DNA of 64,000 nucleotides from Nitrosopolaris sp035691865 (GCA_035691865.1 DASSIM010000131.1:16609-80608); one strand, 5' to 3'. Shown: positions 9,109 through 18,905, counted from the first letter of the stretch. Notes: a model not told the origin generated them from the sequence alone. A program made the numbers and translations.

Positions 9109-9658
9109 TAATGTAGCCTAATATCAGAGGATGCTACACTTAGTGGTGTAGACGTGATAATACTGACAGCATCATCAGTACAATTAGCATCTAGCTGGAA
9201 CAAATGGCTGGATTTGCTTAAAAAAGATAAATTCCTGGACACACTGTAACGTTTCAACAATCAGACGATAAATGTGGATCCACCGTAACCCATCCAAAAG
9301 ATTTATCAAAGAGAATTAGAGTGATTACAAGTGAAACAGGACAGAACCAAGTGAACATAGTAGGAGAAATCAGGATACAAATTTGTTCGGGTCGCTCGAT
9401 AATTATATGACCTTTGAGTCCCGAACACTACAGCGTTCAAAATATAGAAAAGACTGAAGAAATTAACATATATATTCCCTCCTCGCAATATATGCATACA
9501 AACTCACAATATGCGTATATTGGCATGTTTTTTAGTTCATCTATTTATCACGATAACTTCTTGAGAAGGATGTGATTGCATGGCTAAAATCAAAAGGAAT
9601 CAAATTCACCTTAGCCTCCTAAAATACAATTTAGAAGGCCATTATCTATTTACGGCTT
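9109..9658. other. Intergenic with a short hairpin
   Basis: ctacac (9134-9139) and gtgtag (9146-9151) form a small stem 26 bases after the preceding gene. Short protein-like stretches exist, for example around 9570-9619 on the plus strand, but none has a start codon and none is long enough to call. Confidence 0.4.
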
Positions 9659-10189
9659 TTACTTTATCTGAACATTGACCTTTATCTCATGAGACATACT
9701 ATACATGGCAGGACATCTTTCCTCTGCCATTTTAACAAGTTCCTGAAGTTTCTGTTTCTCTGCGTTATCGCTTTCAGCCGCTATTTCAAAGTTAATACCT
9801 TCGGTTATTGGCTCAGCAGTTATATCGAAAGTCTTGGCAAAGTTAATCATGCATTCTGTATTGACAATAAGCCTTGTGAGCTTCACTCCCTGACTTGCTG
9901 CAACACTTGCAAAAGTAGCGATGAAACATGATGTTATACCAGCTACGCAATAAGCCATTGGACCTAATCTATTACCATTTCCACCTAAAAATGAAGGAGA
10001 ATCTATTTCAATTACTTCCTTTCCTTTCTCGTATGATAGTTCCGTTCTAAATTGATATCCCTTGCTTGGATCCAGATTCCATTCACCTTGCAGCTTGACT
10101 GGTTTTCTTATACTTTGCTTATCTTTCTTGCCATTTGCAATAGTTTGGGCTACTTTATCCAAGTCCGTATTGTTGGTTACATTGGTCAT
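9659..10189 (-). CDS. OsmC/Ohr-family protein
   Basis: 176 residues. The family pattern is visible: an N-terminal beta region, GGNGNRLGPMAYCVAGITSC at about residues 89-108, and a second conserved cysteine in EERCPAMYSMS near residue 158. In this family the two cysteines reduce organic hydroperoxides with thiol donors. The GITSCF helix and C-terminal VNVQIK strand fit OsmC-like more than classical Ohr. Cytosolic. Single gene, likely an oxidative-stress function. Confidence 0.9.
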   Translation of the reverse strand: MTNVTNNTDLDKVAQTIANGKKDKQSIRKPVKLQGEWNLDPSKGYQFRTELSYEKGKEVIEIDSPSFLGGNGNRLGPMAYCVAGITSCFIATFASVAASQGVKLTRLIVNTECMINFAKTFDITAEPITEGINFEIAAESDNAEKQKLQELVKMAEERCPAMYSMSHEIKVNVQIK

Positions 10190-10772
10190 AATACTAATGC
10201 CTATGCTCAGTACTTGTTTATTTCCTTATTTAGATCATAACTTCACGTTATTAGCCTTTGGTTTTAATAACCAAGTCTTGTTTCAGTTCTATTATTAAGA
10301 TACAGAATAGCAAAGATTTGTAGTGGCAATTGTAAACCATTAAAAAGCATTCAATGTAATGTAGCGTACGCATTCTTTTTATCTTCTGGGATTGCACATA
10401 ACATATATGCTCTGAATGTAAGACGTAACAGACTAGCAACTAATTAAAGGACGTCGACTGGCTGGAGTGGAAGACTCAAGGTGTAACCATCTTTATCTTG
10501 GTTCCCTTCCACTTATAGACCGCCATTATTACTATCCATGCGATGAACTAAATGATGAAAAGCGAAAGGAGGCGAGATCTATAGGGGAACAAGTACATCT
10601 ACCAAGCCATTGTTGACTTTCTATGAACCGATCTTTAGAAGGATAGTATGATCCCGATTGCACTCGTAACGACAAATCATACTTCGAATTGACTTTATTT
10701 TATGCTTTGAATACCGCCTCACCTAGTAATAAAATTATTAAGGCGGTGGGTCTATAACGAACAACAAGCTGA
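10190..10772. other. Divergent intergenic region with inverted repeat
   Basis: Lies between the minus-strand OsmC gene and the plus-strand nitroreductase gene. No credible coding stretch. The notable element is the inverted repeat at 10713-10747, listed separately. Confidence 0.4.
10713..10747. promoter_or_regulatory. Inverted repeat upstream of nitroreductase
   Basis: accgcct at 10713-10719 and aggcggt at 10741-10747 are exact inverted repeats; the interval contains a nested taat...atta symmetry. The right arm ends about 25 bases before the nitroreductase start, where an operator or an mRNA leader hairpin would act. No regulator is identified. Confidence 0.35.
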
Positions 10773-11342
10773 ATGAGGGATTCTATGTATAGAATAAACC
10801 CTTTGATTCTTAATAGATGGTCTCCTAGATCTATGACCGGAGAAGAGTTGAATGACAACGATATAATGAGCCTTTTTGAGGCTGCGCGATGGGCTCCGTC
10901 TTCTTCTAATAATCAACCATGGAGATTTATTTATGCCAAAAGAAATACTGAACATTGGGATAAGCTTTTCAATTTAATAGTCGAAGGTAACAAACTCTGG
11001 GCAAAGAACGCTGCAGTGTTAGTCGTTGTAATTTCAAGGAAGAATTTTGAACATAATGGCAGACCATCAAAAACATATCAATACGAGGCTGGTTCTGCGT
11101 GGGAGAATTTGGCATTAGAAGCAACATCAAGAGGACTAAGCGCACACGGAATGGCTGGATTTAATTACGAGAAGGCAAGGACAGATCTGAATATTTCAGA
11201 TGACTTTGACGTTATGGCAATGATTGCTATTGGTAAAATAGGACCGAAGGATCGTCTGCCATCTCAGCTTCAAGAAAAAGAGCATCCAAATCATAGAAAA
11301 CCTTTATCAGAAATCATAATGGAAGGAATGTTTAGAGAGTAG
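10773..11342 (+). CDS. Nitroreductase-family FMN oxidoreductase
   Basis: 189 residues, typical length. Family motifs: RWSPRSM near the N-terminus, FEAARWAPSSSNNQPWRF (FMN contact) at about residues 34-51, an AGSAWENLALEA helix, and MIAIGKIG toward the C-terminus. Such enzymes bind FMN as dimers and reduce quinones, nitro compounds or other acceptors with NAD(P)H. Preceded by an inverted repeat; a T-rich stretch follows the stop. Confidence 0.92.
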   Translation: MRDSMYRINPLILNRWSPRSMTGEELNDNDIMSLFEAARWAPSSSNNQPWRFIYAKRNTEHWDKLFNLIVEGNKLWAKNAAVLVVVISRKNFEHNGRPSKTYQYEAGSAWENLALEATSRGLSAHGMAGFNYEKARTDLNISDDFDVMAMIAIGKIGPKDRLPSQLQEKEHPNHRKPLSEIIMEGMFRE

Positions 11343-11701
11343 TCTTTTTTCCTCAAATAGTGGGGTGCAAAGACACTCACATGCTGCATTGTAGTAGGCT
11401 TGGAATCAGACTTCTATCTTCTCTGGCTTTCAAATCATGACCTATTACTCATCGTTATCTAGATGTTTAAGCCTATCTCATCTTCATCTTCGAAAACTCG
11501 TCAGTATGGATTAGAACTGTATTCTTTGAATTCTTCACTCTGACAGTGAATTGAACTGAATTCCCGTGAAATACCAGAGGCGCAATCTCAATTTTCATAT
11601 ATTCATATTCGAACTATTTTGTAGCGGTAGCTTTCCTTTGCAGGAATTCACGATCCAAGAATGTGCAACAACTTTATTACTTTCGTACGCATCATAATTA
11701 T
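11343..11701. other. Intergenic, no gene seen
   Basis: T-rich just after the nitroreductase stop (tcttttttcc), which may end its transcript. No coding stretch. The short open extension of the next gene above 11702 is not protein-like, so I leave it non-coding. Confidence 0.4.
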
Positions 11702-12223
11702 ATGGATATTCCATCAGAGACTAGAGTAGGAGATTTCACATCTAGACCAAGTGAATTAAGACTTGCTAGATGGAGTGAAAGGTTCTTTGCCTGGTTGATA
11801 GATTTTATATTAGTTAGCATTGGTATTGAGATATTATTTTACGCAGCAACATTTCCGTTGTGGTTTGACACCAACCCTGACAGGTGGCTTCGTGGTGGGG
11901 CCAGCGTTGGGTTTGTTGTACGTAGCTTGATATTCGTTGCATACTGGACGTATTTTGAATCGACAAGCGGTCAATCTATTGGGAAAAGGATTTTCCATCT
12001 AAGGACGGTAGGCATTTTTGGACAGAATGTAAACGTCAGAGATGCTTTTATTGAAAGTTTTGGTAAATCGTTTTTGCTTCCAATTGACTTGGTTGTAGGG
12101 TGGATATTTACGAACGATAAAAGACAGAGAATATTTAACAGGGCGAGTAATACAATTGTCATCAAGCTGAGCTCCCATACGGAAGAAAATTCAGATAATA
12201 ATGTGCGTTATAAAAAAGACTGA
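11702..12223 (+). CDS. RDD-family membrane protein
   Basis: About 173 residues from the ATG at 11702; an in-frame TTG/ATG further upstream would add a non-conserved tail. Key RDD features: RLARWSERFFAWLIDFIL (Arg and Asp in the first helix), a middle helix, then TSGQSIGKRIFHLRTV and a last helix. The family is membrane-embedded, probably involved in transport or Na+/H+ exchange, but the substrate is usually unknown. The next gene, 12274, is 50 bases downstream on the same strand. Confidence 0.85.
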   Translation: MDIPSETRVGDFTSRPSELRLARWSERFFAWLIDFILVSIGIEILFYAATFPLWFDTNPDRWLRGGASVGFVVRSLIFVAYWTYFESTSGQSIGKRIFHLRTVGIFGQNVNVRDAFIESFGKSFLLPIDLVVGWIFTNDKRQRIFNRASNTIVIKLSSHTEENSDNNVRYKKD

Positions 12224-12273
12224 CAAGTACCATTCTCCGGTAGCAACGATTTTCTAGAGTAGCAATACTAAAC

Positions 12274-12837
12274 ATGAAGTCCACTCCTAGCAGAGAACGA
12301 AAAAAATCCTTCCGATTATGGATGCCAATTTTAGGAGCGGTAGTAGTAGGTATTATTGTACTTGGACTTACCGGTAGTAGTATCCAGCATGTCGGTCTAC
12401 TATCATTTATCCGATCTTCTCCAAATTCATTAACACAAGATAGTACAGCATCATTTGTTAATTCATTTGAAAAACTAGTAAATGAAGCTCATAATTTGAC
12501 CCTGAGTTACCAACATGAAGCAGGAAAATGGAAGACCCATCAATATGACAACAAGACAATGATTTCGATTTCAAATAGTTATTTACTCAAATATGAGAAT
12601 CTGGTAAATGAATCCAAAGCGTTGCAGACGCCAAAACAATACCAAAATGCTAGAGATCTATATACAAAGAGTCTGGAATCGGAGCTTCAAAGTTATACTC
12701 ATTTCCGGAATTTTTTATCAACAAATAACCATGCTGAGAATATAATGTCTATAAGGCTTCTGTCAGACGCATTTAGATACGAGGTTGATTCGTTTAAGGA
12801 GCTTAAAGCCTCTGGATTATTTACAATTGTGCCATAA
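12274..12837 (+). CDS. Membrane-anchored extracytoplasmic helical protein
   Basis: 187 residues. A basic N-terminus is followed by one hydrophobic helix (WMPILGAVVVGIIVLGLTG) and a long, mostly helical outside domain with N-x-S/T sites. No catalytic motif is visible. Only about 50 bases separate it from the RDD gene, so the two may be cotranscribed. Family not recognised. Confidence 0.65.
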   Translation: MKSTPSRERKKSFRLWMPILGAVVVGIIVLGLTGSSIQHVGLLSFIRSSPNSLTQDSTASFVNSFEKLVNEAHNLTLSYQHEAGKWKTHQYDNKTMISISNSYLLKYENLVNESKALQTPKQYQNARDLYTKSLESELQSYTHFRNFLSTNNHAENIMSIRLLSDAFRYEVDSFKELKASGLFTIVP

Positions 12838-12947
12838 CCATTTCCATGCGATATATAGTTCCCACAATTTCCTGACTCACTAACAAAAAACTCCTTGTAA
12901 GACAGTTGTGGGCTGAAAGTGTTTGTTTTTCGGTATTGATTTCTGAT

Positions 12948-13121
12948 TTAGGATTGTCTGATGTATTGTTTATGACTCTGCGGAGTTTTATCCCCAGCTT
13001 TTATATCGTGTACTTTGATTAGGTGCTCTGTTCCATCTCTCCAAAATTCTTCTTTTGTCATTCCTTTGTCAACATAATCGCAGTCCATCACTCCAGCGTC
13101 ACGACATGCTAACGAGAACAT
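12948..13121 (-). CDS. Small DUF1059-type protein
   Basis: 57 residues read by hand from ATG at 13121 to TAA at 12948. The product starts MFSLACRDAGVMDCDYVDKG and continues MTKEEFWRDGTEHLIKVHD. The C-R-D-A-G...D-C-D-Y-V...EE...HL..VH pattern is the DUF1059 signature (small soluble protein with two conserved cysteines, function unknown). An in-frame stop lies just upstream of the ATG, fixing the start. Missed easily because of its size. Confidence 0.75.
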   Translation of the reverse strand: MFSLACRDAGVMDCDYVDKGMTKEEFWRDGTEHLIKVHDIKAGDKTPQSHKQYIRQS

Positions 13122-13183
13122 ATTCTGTCGTGTTCATCATTTATGCCTTTCTTTTAATCTTATGGGATATTCGTCCGAATGTG

Positions 13184-13378
13184 TCAGTTAGCTGAGGACT
13201 GAAACATTGCTTCAAAGTCTCCTCCATTGCGAATAGTTTGCTTTCCTAACCACCTCCAAGCTTTAATGAATATTTGCCGAGATAAACCCTGGTAACGCGC
13301 AGATCCCGCATCCTTGGTAGGGTCTGACGATCTAAAACCCTTGCCGCTATCCGCATTCAGTACGTGATCTAGCAGAGA
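13184..13378 (-). pseudogene. C-terminal protein fragment, family unknown
   Basis: An open frame without a usable start codon encodes about 64 residues, including DPTKDAGSARYQGLSRQIF and KAWRWLGKQTIRNGGDF, ending in TGA at 13184-13186. The composition is convincingly protein-like and tryptophan-containing. A stop codon at its upstream edge and no ATG, GTG or TTG suggest the N-terminal part has been lost. Family not recognised. Confidence 0.3.
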
Positions 13379-13621
13379 CTATGGATATACAAGTACGTAG
13401 TGGTACTTATAACATATAGTTTTTTCAGACTCGTTTGGAACTACACCATTACCGCCAGGCACTCAGATATGTTGCGCCTGTTTTCTACGATAAATAGATT
13501 TGAGACTCGAGACCAGGCCTGACGGGATCATCAATAATATGAAAGTTGATGACAATTTCACAAACGGGAACTTTGACATTGAAGTGAATTGAATGATTTC
13601 TCTCCTCAATTATGGAAAGAC

Positions 13622-14011
13622 TCATGCTGCCACTGTCTTTCCAAAATATGCCTTAACATGAGGTCTGTATAAATAGTATAGGATAACTGCATTAATGGCT
13701 ATACTAACTATACTGCTTACAATATCTCCTGTAGATCTTCTCGGAAGGGAGATTATGTCTATGACAATTCCAATAAACAATATTATTGTAGATATAGTCC
13801 ATGCCCATCCCTTTCCTTTCCACAATCCGTAGGCCATAACAAGATATGCGACTCCAAGTGCTAACGATATGGCCCCAATCACTACGAAAACTAAACCAAT
13901 AAGCGGTCCAATAGCAACTGCTCCTATACCGATAAAAAGGGATATAACGCCAGCTATTATGATTAAAATCGCAATAATAGTAACTCCAAATGGCCTCGAT
14001 CGTATCTGCAT
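13622..14011 (-). CDS. Small four-helix membrane protein
   Basis: 129 residues with four hydrophobic segments and a basic RPFGVT start, as in DUF2127/DUF7144-like small membrane proteins. Helix 1 is GVTIIAILIIIAGVISLFIG; helix 2 to 4 follow with a KGKGWAW loop between helices 2 and 3. No charged residues inside the helices that would suggest a transporter. Function unknown. Confidence 0.7.
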   Translation of the reverse strand: MQIRSRPFGVTIIAILIIIAGVISLFIGIGAVAIGPLIGLVFVVIGAISLALGVAYLVMAYGLWKGKGWAWTISTIILFIGIVIDIISLPRRSTGDIVSSIVSIAINAVILYYLYRPHVKAYFGKTVAA

Positions 14012-14432
14012 CTAGTAATTCAATCTCTTGATATGCAAAGGTAATATAAAACGAATGAAAATTCTTTTCCGGATAATATATCAACTTTGATCAAGAATCC
14101 TAAGAAAACCAATCCTGGTGAGCACTTTGCATGATGAATGCAAGTGCTCTGTCGCCGTGTGTTTGCTTCTGAGCTGTCGATAAGTTTAGTTGTAGTTACT
14201 TCTATTTGACAGCCTTGTGAACAATCTATCTGTTCAATGCGTTAGCATATAATCAAGTTTAGAATTAATGATTACTAAAGCTTAACAAATAAATCCTACA
14301 TCCGCATCAAGCTAATAAGGCATCATATTTGATGGTCTAGAACCAACTGATATAACAAAAGATATGGCAAGGAATCCTTTGCCATTGCGTTCGAATTACT
14401 TAGAAAAGTTGTGGGCAAAAAGTGATCGGTGA
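14012..14432. other. Divergent intergenic region
   Basis: About 420 bases between the minus-strand membrane protein gene and the plus-strand cation transporter gene. It must carry both promoters. I see no coding stretch and no strong palindrome. Confidence 0.35.
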
Positions 14433-15362
14433 TTGGAGAAAAGACAAGAAAATACACATTCAACGCGTAGAATATCTAAGCTAAAATCTGTTCTCATTCT
14501 GACCTCCATTTACTTTGTTGTACAAGTCATTGCTGCTATATCCACTAGAAGTTTGGCATTATTAGCAGATGCAGGACATATGCTCGCAGATGTTGCAGGA
14601 CTTGCTTTGGTTATCTTTGCTATCAATTATGCCCGTAAACCAGCAACTGTGCAGCACACGTATGGGTTCTACAGGGTAGAAATATTAGCAGCGCTGTTAA
14701 ACGGTGTAGTACTGATACTAATTTCGTTGTATATTTTGTACGAAGCATATAGAAGGGTTTTTGAGCCACCAGAAATTCAAGGTCTTCCTATGATAATAGT
14801 GGCTGCTATTGGATTAGGTGTGAATTTTACAGGAATACGAATGCTTGGTAGCAACGGGCATATCCATGGAGGATCTCAAGTAGATATCCACGATGATACG
14901 GCAAAGGAACATGAGGACCTCAGCGTGAAAAGCGCATATTTGGAAGTTCTTAACGATACATTCGGGGCTGCCGGTGTTATCGCTGCCGGTGTGATAATAC
15001 TAATTACCAGATTTTATCTGGCTGATCCATTAATTAGCATTGGTTTAGCATTATTGATACTACTAAGGACATGGTCTTTTATTAAAAAGTCAATCCATAT
15101 TTTGATGGAAGGAGTCCCAGCTAACATATCACCTGAAGAAGTAAAAAACTCTATACTGGAGATAAAAGGAGTTACAGGCGTATTTGATCTACATATATGG
15201 ACTATAACTTCTGGCATCAACGCAGTCTCAGGACATGTTGTGGTAATTGATCGTAGCAGATCGCAGACAGTTCTACAAGATATAAATGCTATACTTGAAA
15301 AGAAATTCAAAATAAACCACGCAACCATCCAAATAGAGTCGTACCATTCAGAACCAGATTGA
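14433..15362 (+). CDS. Cation diffusion facilitator (CzcD-type Zn2+ exporter)
   Basis: 309 residues, six membrane helices plus a C-terminal ferredoxin-like cytoplasmic domain. TM2 carries the metal motif HMLAD (His49, Asp53) within LLADAGHMLADVAG. TM5 carries EVLND (Glu171, Asp175) where many relatives have HxxxD, a variant that may alter selectivity. A His/Asp-rich loop (HIHGG..DIHDD) separates TM4 and TM5. TTG at 14433 follows directly on an in-frame TGA, so it is the first possible start. Exports Zn2+ or similar ions by H+ antiport. Confidence 0.92.
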   Translation: MEKRQENTHSTRRISKLKSVLILTSIYFVVQVIAAISTRSLALLADAGHMLADVAGLALVIFAINYARKPATVQHTYGFYRVEILAALLNGVVLILISLYILYEAYRRVFEPPEIQGLPMIIVAAIGLGVNFTGIRMLGSNGHIHGGSQVDIHDDTAKEHEDLSVKSAYLEVLNDTFGAAGVIAAGVIILITRFYLADPLISIGLALLILLRTWSFIKKSIHILMEGVPANISPEEVKNSILEIKGVTGVFDLHIWTITSGINAVSGHVVVIDRSRSQTVLQDINAILEKKFKINHATIQIESYHSEPD

Positions 15363-15506
15363 ATGGAGTGCAAGTTTAGAGTTGTGGGCATAATCTAGAC
15401 GACGTTTCACTCGATTGAGTTCTGGTTCTGACCTGAAAGATACAAACTTTTCATCTTCTCCCTCGGCATCTAAATCGAGGTAAATATTAAAATTTGATAA
15501 TTCTGC

Positions 15507-15977
15507 CTATTTTTCTCTTTCAACATACTCGATTACTTGTTTGTTTATGAAGTCATCAAAAAAGGGGTCATACCATTGACTTTGTTGAAATTGCTGCCAG
15601 TGCTCTTTTAAAGTTCCTAGTCTGAAACAGGTGCGCATCCATTGTACCCAGCCAAACCATTCATTCTCATTAAGGACTTTCCTTTCGTGCATGTCATAGG
15701 CATGAGAGAATACATTGAGGACATCAAATGCGTACACACGTTCAGGGGACAGTGATTGTTCATTATTGATTACTCTTGCTAGCTCTGGACGTTCTAGCAA
15801 GTGTTCCTCGAGTCTATGCACCTTTTCGTCCAAATCACTGAGGACTTTTGTTTCTATGTCTATCGACAGATTTCTTACTTCTCTCCTAGAGAGAAAAAGC
15901 GCTATGAGCAGTGTGCCAATAATGCCTACTGTCTGTGCTATACTTAGCACGTCTGTTATTCCTACGTCTAATACCAT
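15507..15977 (-). CDS. Single-helix membrane protein, DUF4760-like
   Basis: 156 residues. One N-terminal membrane helix (IAQTVGIIGTLLIALFLSRR) and a long helical cytoplasmic part containing LSPERVYAFDVLNVFSHAYD and NENEWFGWVQWMRTCF. This Trp-rich layout resembles DUF4760-type proteins often found as accessory membrane proteins. No enzyme motif. Convergent with the upstream transporter gene. Confidence 0.65.
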   Translation of the reverse strand: MVLDVGITDVLSIAQTVGIIGTLLIALFLSRREVRNLSIDIETKVLSDLDEKVHRLEEHLLERPELARVINNEQSLSPERVYAFDVLNVFSHAYDMHERKVLNENEWFGWVQWMRTCFRLGTLKEHWQQFQQSQWYDPFFDDFINKQVIEYVEREK

Positions 15978-16280
15978 AAGTAATCTATCACGGTGTTAAA
16001 AATAAGAGTATTGAAGGCAGGTTACTCCACGAATGTTGATAGATGCAAACCGATGAGGTATGATTATTTTGAATTATTTAAAATCACCTCTAATCTGCAC
16101 GTCGATATGGCTCGCTCAATGATATAATTTCTTTTTTTTGTGGGATTTTTTGAATTCCATTCGTCACAGTAGGAAATCTTATAATACAAAAACAGTAACC
16201 GATATAGCCAGTAGGAGTGAGACTAATCATATAGAGAGCGCGTCCCACCTAGAAACAATGCTTTGAAAAAAGATATCTTG

Positions 16281-16445
16281 TCACTTTAGGTCAGTAATAC
16301 TATCGTGGGCCTTCCCTAATATTATCGAACCCCAAAATTTTCTTTTCAAAAGTACAAGACAATCTTCACAACTAACATCATCACTTTCATGGGATTCACG
16401 AGTAAATTGTTTACCACAATTTATACATATTTTCATTGCACTCAT
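16281..16445 (-). CDS. 54-residue protein with two CxxC motifs
   Basis: Read by hand: ATG at 16445, TGA at 16281-16283. Product begins MSAMKICINCGKQFTRESH and continues DDVSCEDCLVLLKRKFWG. The CINC and CEDC pairs are spaced as in a compact zinc ribbon. The remaining C-terminus is helical and basic. Such mini zinc-ribbons are frequent in this lineage and probably bind nucleic acid or protein partners. Confidence 0.6.
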   Translation of the reverse strand: MSAMKICINCGKQFTRESHESDDVSCEDCLVLLKRKFWGSIILGKAHDSITDLK

Positions 16446-16921
16446 TTCATTCTTAATTCCATTTAAGACCAGCTGCTATTCATATCGTCGTTATCGTTAT
16501 TATGGGTGTTGCTGTTCTCATCGTAACTGTCCTCCTTTTTGTTTGCTTTATTATATTGAAACGAGGTTTCTTAAGCAGTGGCATTATCAACAACACTTGT
16601 ATCGGCAGTACTATACTGACCACCAGCACCAATGAAGACGAGTTCATATCCTTTATCATACTACGAAAGAATCAGGATGATCATATATCATGAATCCAAA
16701 AACGGGAAACGGATAGCAGAAATTGTACCGTAGATCTCAGTTACAGAACTAGTATAGAAATAGTTACATCTTCAGGATCTGGCAACTGCGTTCTTATTCC
16801 ATTAAGTACCATGACCATTAGTCTAATGTGTTGGTATTTAAATTCTACATCAGTCGAGGCCGAGACAGATTGATGTTTTTTTCTCTAATAATTTAAATAT
16901 GTCGCCAACAATGTTTTAATC
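16446..16921. other. Intergenic with short protein-like remnant
   Basis: On the minus strand around 16757-16880 a frame without a good start encodes HIRLMVMVLNGIRTQLPDP followed by EDVTISILVL and a stop; this looks like the end of a lost gene. A hydrophobic plus-strand frame at 16502-16693 has no supporting features. TATA-like tatttaaat lies at about 16834. Confidence 0.3.
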
Positions 16922-17374
16922 GTGGCTAAAGTACAACACTTTAAAGGTCTGAATACTAATTTAGATAATTTATACAACAGCATAAAGCAGGTACTAGAAG
17001 CTCAAAAAGAGTTACGAATTGTATCAGAATATAAGGGCTTTCTGAATGGCGTTCCGTTAAGAAGTATTGTAGCAGTTAATACATCTCCAAAGGTGTGGGC
17101 TGGATCTTTACGTGAAATACATGTCTCTACAACAGGGAATCCTGATGATTACGCAGTGGAAGTTGCGTCTGGAGCATGGTTTGGTAGTCTTGTTTGGCCC
17201 GGTGCAGTAGGTCTTCTAGTTGGGGGGCCCATAGGCCTTGCAGCTGGTGTAGCTGTTGGTGGGATAATGGCTTATGAGTTTGAGAAACATGTGTGGGAGA
17301 AGGTAATGGAAGTGGTTAAGAAAGAGAGTGCAGTCCAGCCAACTATAGATTCGGTTAAACATTATCATGATTAA
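16922..17374 (+). CDS. Hypothetical protein with glycine-rich hydrophobic segment
   Basis: 150 residues, GTG start preceded by an A/T-rich promoter-like region (gtttta at 16913). The centre (LVGGPIGLAAGVAVGGIMAY) is a glycine-zipper-like hydrophobic stretch flanked by charged helices at both ends. Such glycine zippers insert into or associate with membranes. No recognised family and no neighbour in an operon. Confidence 0.65.
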   Translation: MAKVQHFKGLNTNLDNLYNSIKQVLEAQKELRIVSEYKGFLNGVPLRSIVAVNTSPKVWAGSLREIHVSTTGNPDDYAVEVASGAWFGSLVWPGAVGLLVGGPIGLAAGVAVGGIMAYEFEKHVWEKVMEVVKKESAVQPTIDSVKHYHD

Positions 17375-17878
17375 AATCAATCATGCAATATCTGCTCTGG
17401 CACGTTGGTAAGCACCATCCTCTTATACACACGATACCAATGGCCCGCTGCTAACCTCATGGCTAAACAAGTTAGTAGCGATACATTTCGCAAAAAATGA
17501 CTGAATGCTAATTACATCTAGTTAGAAGATACGAGTGTCGGACTGAGCAAACAGACCATGTGATTAGGAAATGGGTAGAATAATGCTGTCCTTCGACAAT
17601 ATCAGAATTTAAGGTATATACCCCAGACGGCAGACATTGAACTTTCATACTCTGAAATTTAAATTATGCGGGGATTAAAATATATATAAAATATGATAGC
17701 TCTGGAATATCCACCTGTGAAAGGATGTTGGTGGGATTCTTAATAATATCATTTCTTTTGATATATTATACTGAGATGAATCAACCGGAGATACCATGAT
17801 TCAGAAATAACCGCATTTGTTTCAGCTGTTATGAACACCGTGCTCAACTACGTTGAGAATTTACAAGAGGTGAGAACG
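17375..17878. other. Intergenic, no gene seen
   Basis: About 500 AT-rich bases between two convergent genes. No coding-like frame, no notable hairpin. Confidence 0.35.
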
Positions 17879-18502
17879 TTATGAATGCATTATATTAAAT
17901 TCAGAGGACTTCATAATACTAGCGTTAGCTCCAGTTCCTGACTGGTAATGGAAGGTCACACTAGCTATTGTCGGTCCAGATGCAACGGCCTGATATGTCG
18001 TCCCTATGGGTGTTCCTATTATTGATGCCTTTTCTCCTGGTCTCAATTTAACTAAATGGGCTGCTGCCGACGCTGATGCTGCTCCTGCAAAACAGCTTTC
18101 TTCATTTTTCGTAACCACATTTTTATTGAATGTTGCAGATACTGTCGAATCACATGGTTCAGCAGCGAAGCTAATCGTTCCAGGAGAATTGTTAACAACC
18201 ATTGCCTGTATGCGGAAAAAATTGCCTACATGAACAACGATTGGCTGTGTATGGATAGCCAAAAGGAGAACACCACCACTTGGAAAAGCTATATCATGAT
18301 ATATTGCGTTGTTATCAATAACAAAAGCCTTGGATGACAACGCATGTACTTCTTGTAACAGTCCATGTCTTTCTAGTGCATTTGTGTTTGTAGTGTTGTC
18401 TGTCGCTGCTATGGTGGTGGTTAGTGGCGCAACAACGTTCGGTAGTAATAACACGCCGGTTATTATCTGCAGCTGTAGTAGTACATTACTCCCATTGGTC
18501 AT
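17879..18502 (-). CDS. Secreted hypothetical protein
   Basis: 207 residues. N-terminal hydrophobic signal (LLQLQIITGVLLLPNVVAPL), then an extracytoplasmic domain that is beta-rich toward the C-terminus (PIVVHVGNFFRIQAMVVNN, later TIASVTFHYQSG). Two cysteines (EPCDS, ESCFAG) could form a disulfide. The upstream region has a different and slightly more GC-rich look than the neighbours. No family recognised. Confidence 0.65.
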   Translation of the reverse strand: MTNGSNVLLQLQIITGVLLLPNVVAPLTTTIAATDNTTNTNALERHGLLQEVHALSSKAFVIDNNAIYHDIAFPSGGVLLLAIHTQPIVVHVGNFFRIQAMVVNNSPGTISFAAEPCDSTVSATFNKNVVTKNEESCFAGAASASAAAHLVKLRPGEKASIIGTPIGTTYQAVASGPTIASVTFHYQSGTGANASIMKSSEFNIMHS

Positions 18503-18905
18503 TCCACTTGATTCGCTTACAAGCTCCTTTTAAATGTGTATGTGCTCACATGGCTTCGGATCTGAGAGTATATCGAATATTAATTCATGCTGTCTTGCAC
18601 TTCAGCACTATGTGATGCTCAACAAGAATTGTTCCAACACTCACTTCTCACCCTCTTCCTTTTCTTCATCTTGATAATGGTATGCCTTCGCTGCGGTTGT
18701 GCCTACATAATCGGATCAAAACATGGTTGTGAATTGAATCCAAAGACAGTTTCTTCTTGTTGCCGTCTACCCTCCCACTCCCTGTAAGCAGCTCCCATAT
18801 TTTTAGCGGTCTAACCTTTTTGCTCAATCCAGTATGGTTTGCAGGAATCTATGTGAAAGATTATATTCCAAACTTATTGTTGGTAAGAGCCAATATGGGG
18901 CCGGC
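18503..18905. other. Divergent intergenic region
   Basis: Short frames with several cysteines are open on the plus strand (around 18678) but lack consistent composition. I see no gene here; it probably carries promoters for both flanking genes. Confidence 0.3.

Noticed and set aside
13704..14084. 126-codon Tyr/Trp/Ser-rich frame overlapping the four-helix membrane protein gene
   Set aside because: Out-of-frame shadow on the same strand of a helix-rich gene; composition is implausible for a protein.
16502..16693. Hydrophobic 63-codon plus-strand frame
   Set aside because: Only its first helix looks regular, the rest is Thr/Asn-rich without motif, and no start context or promoter is seen; better explained as chance.
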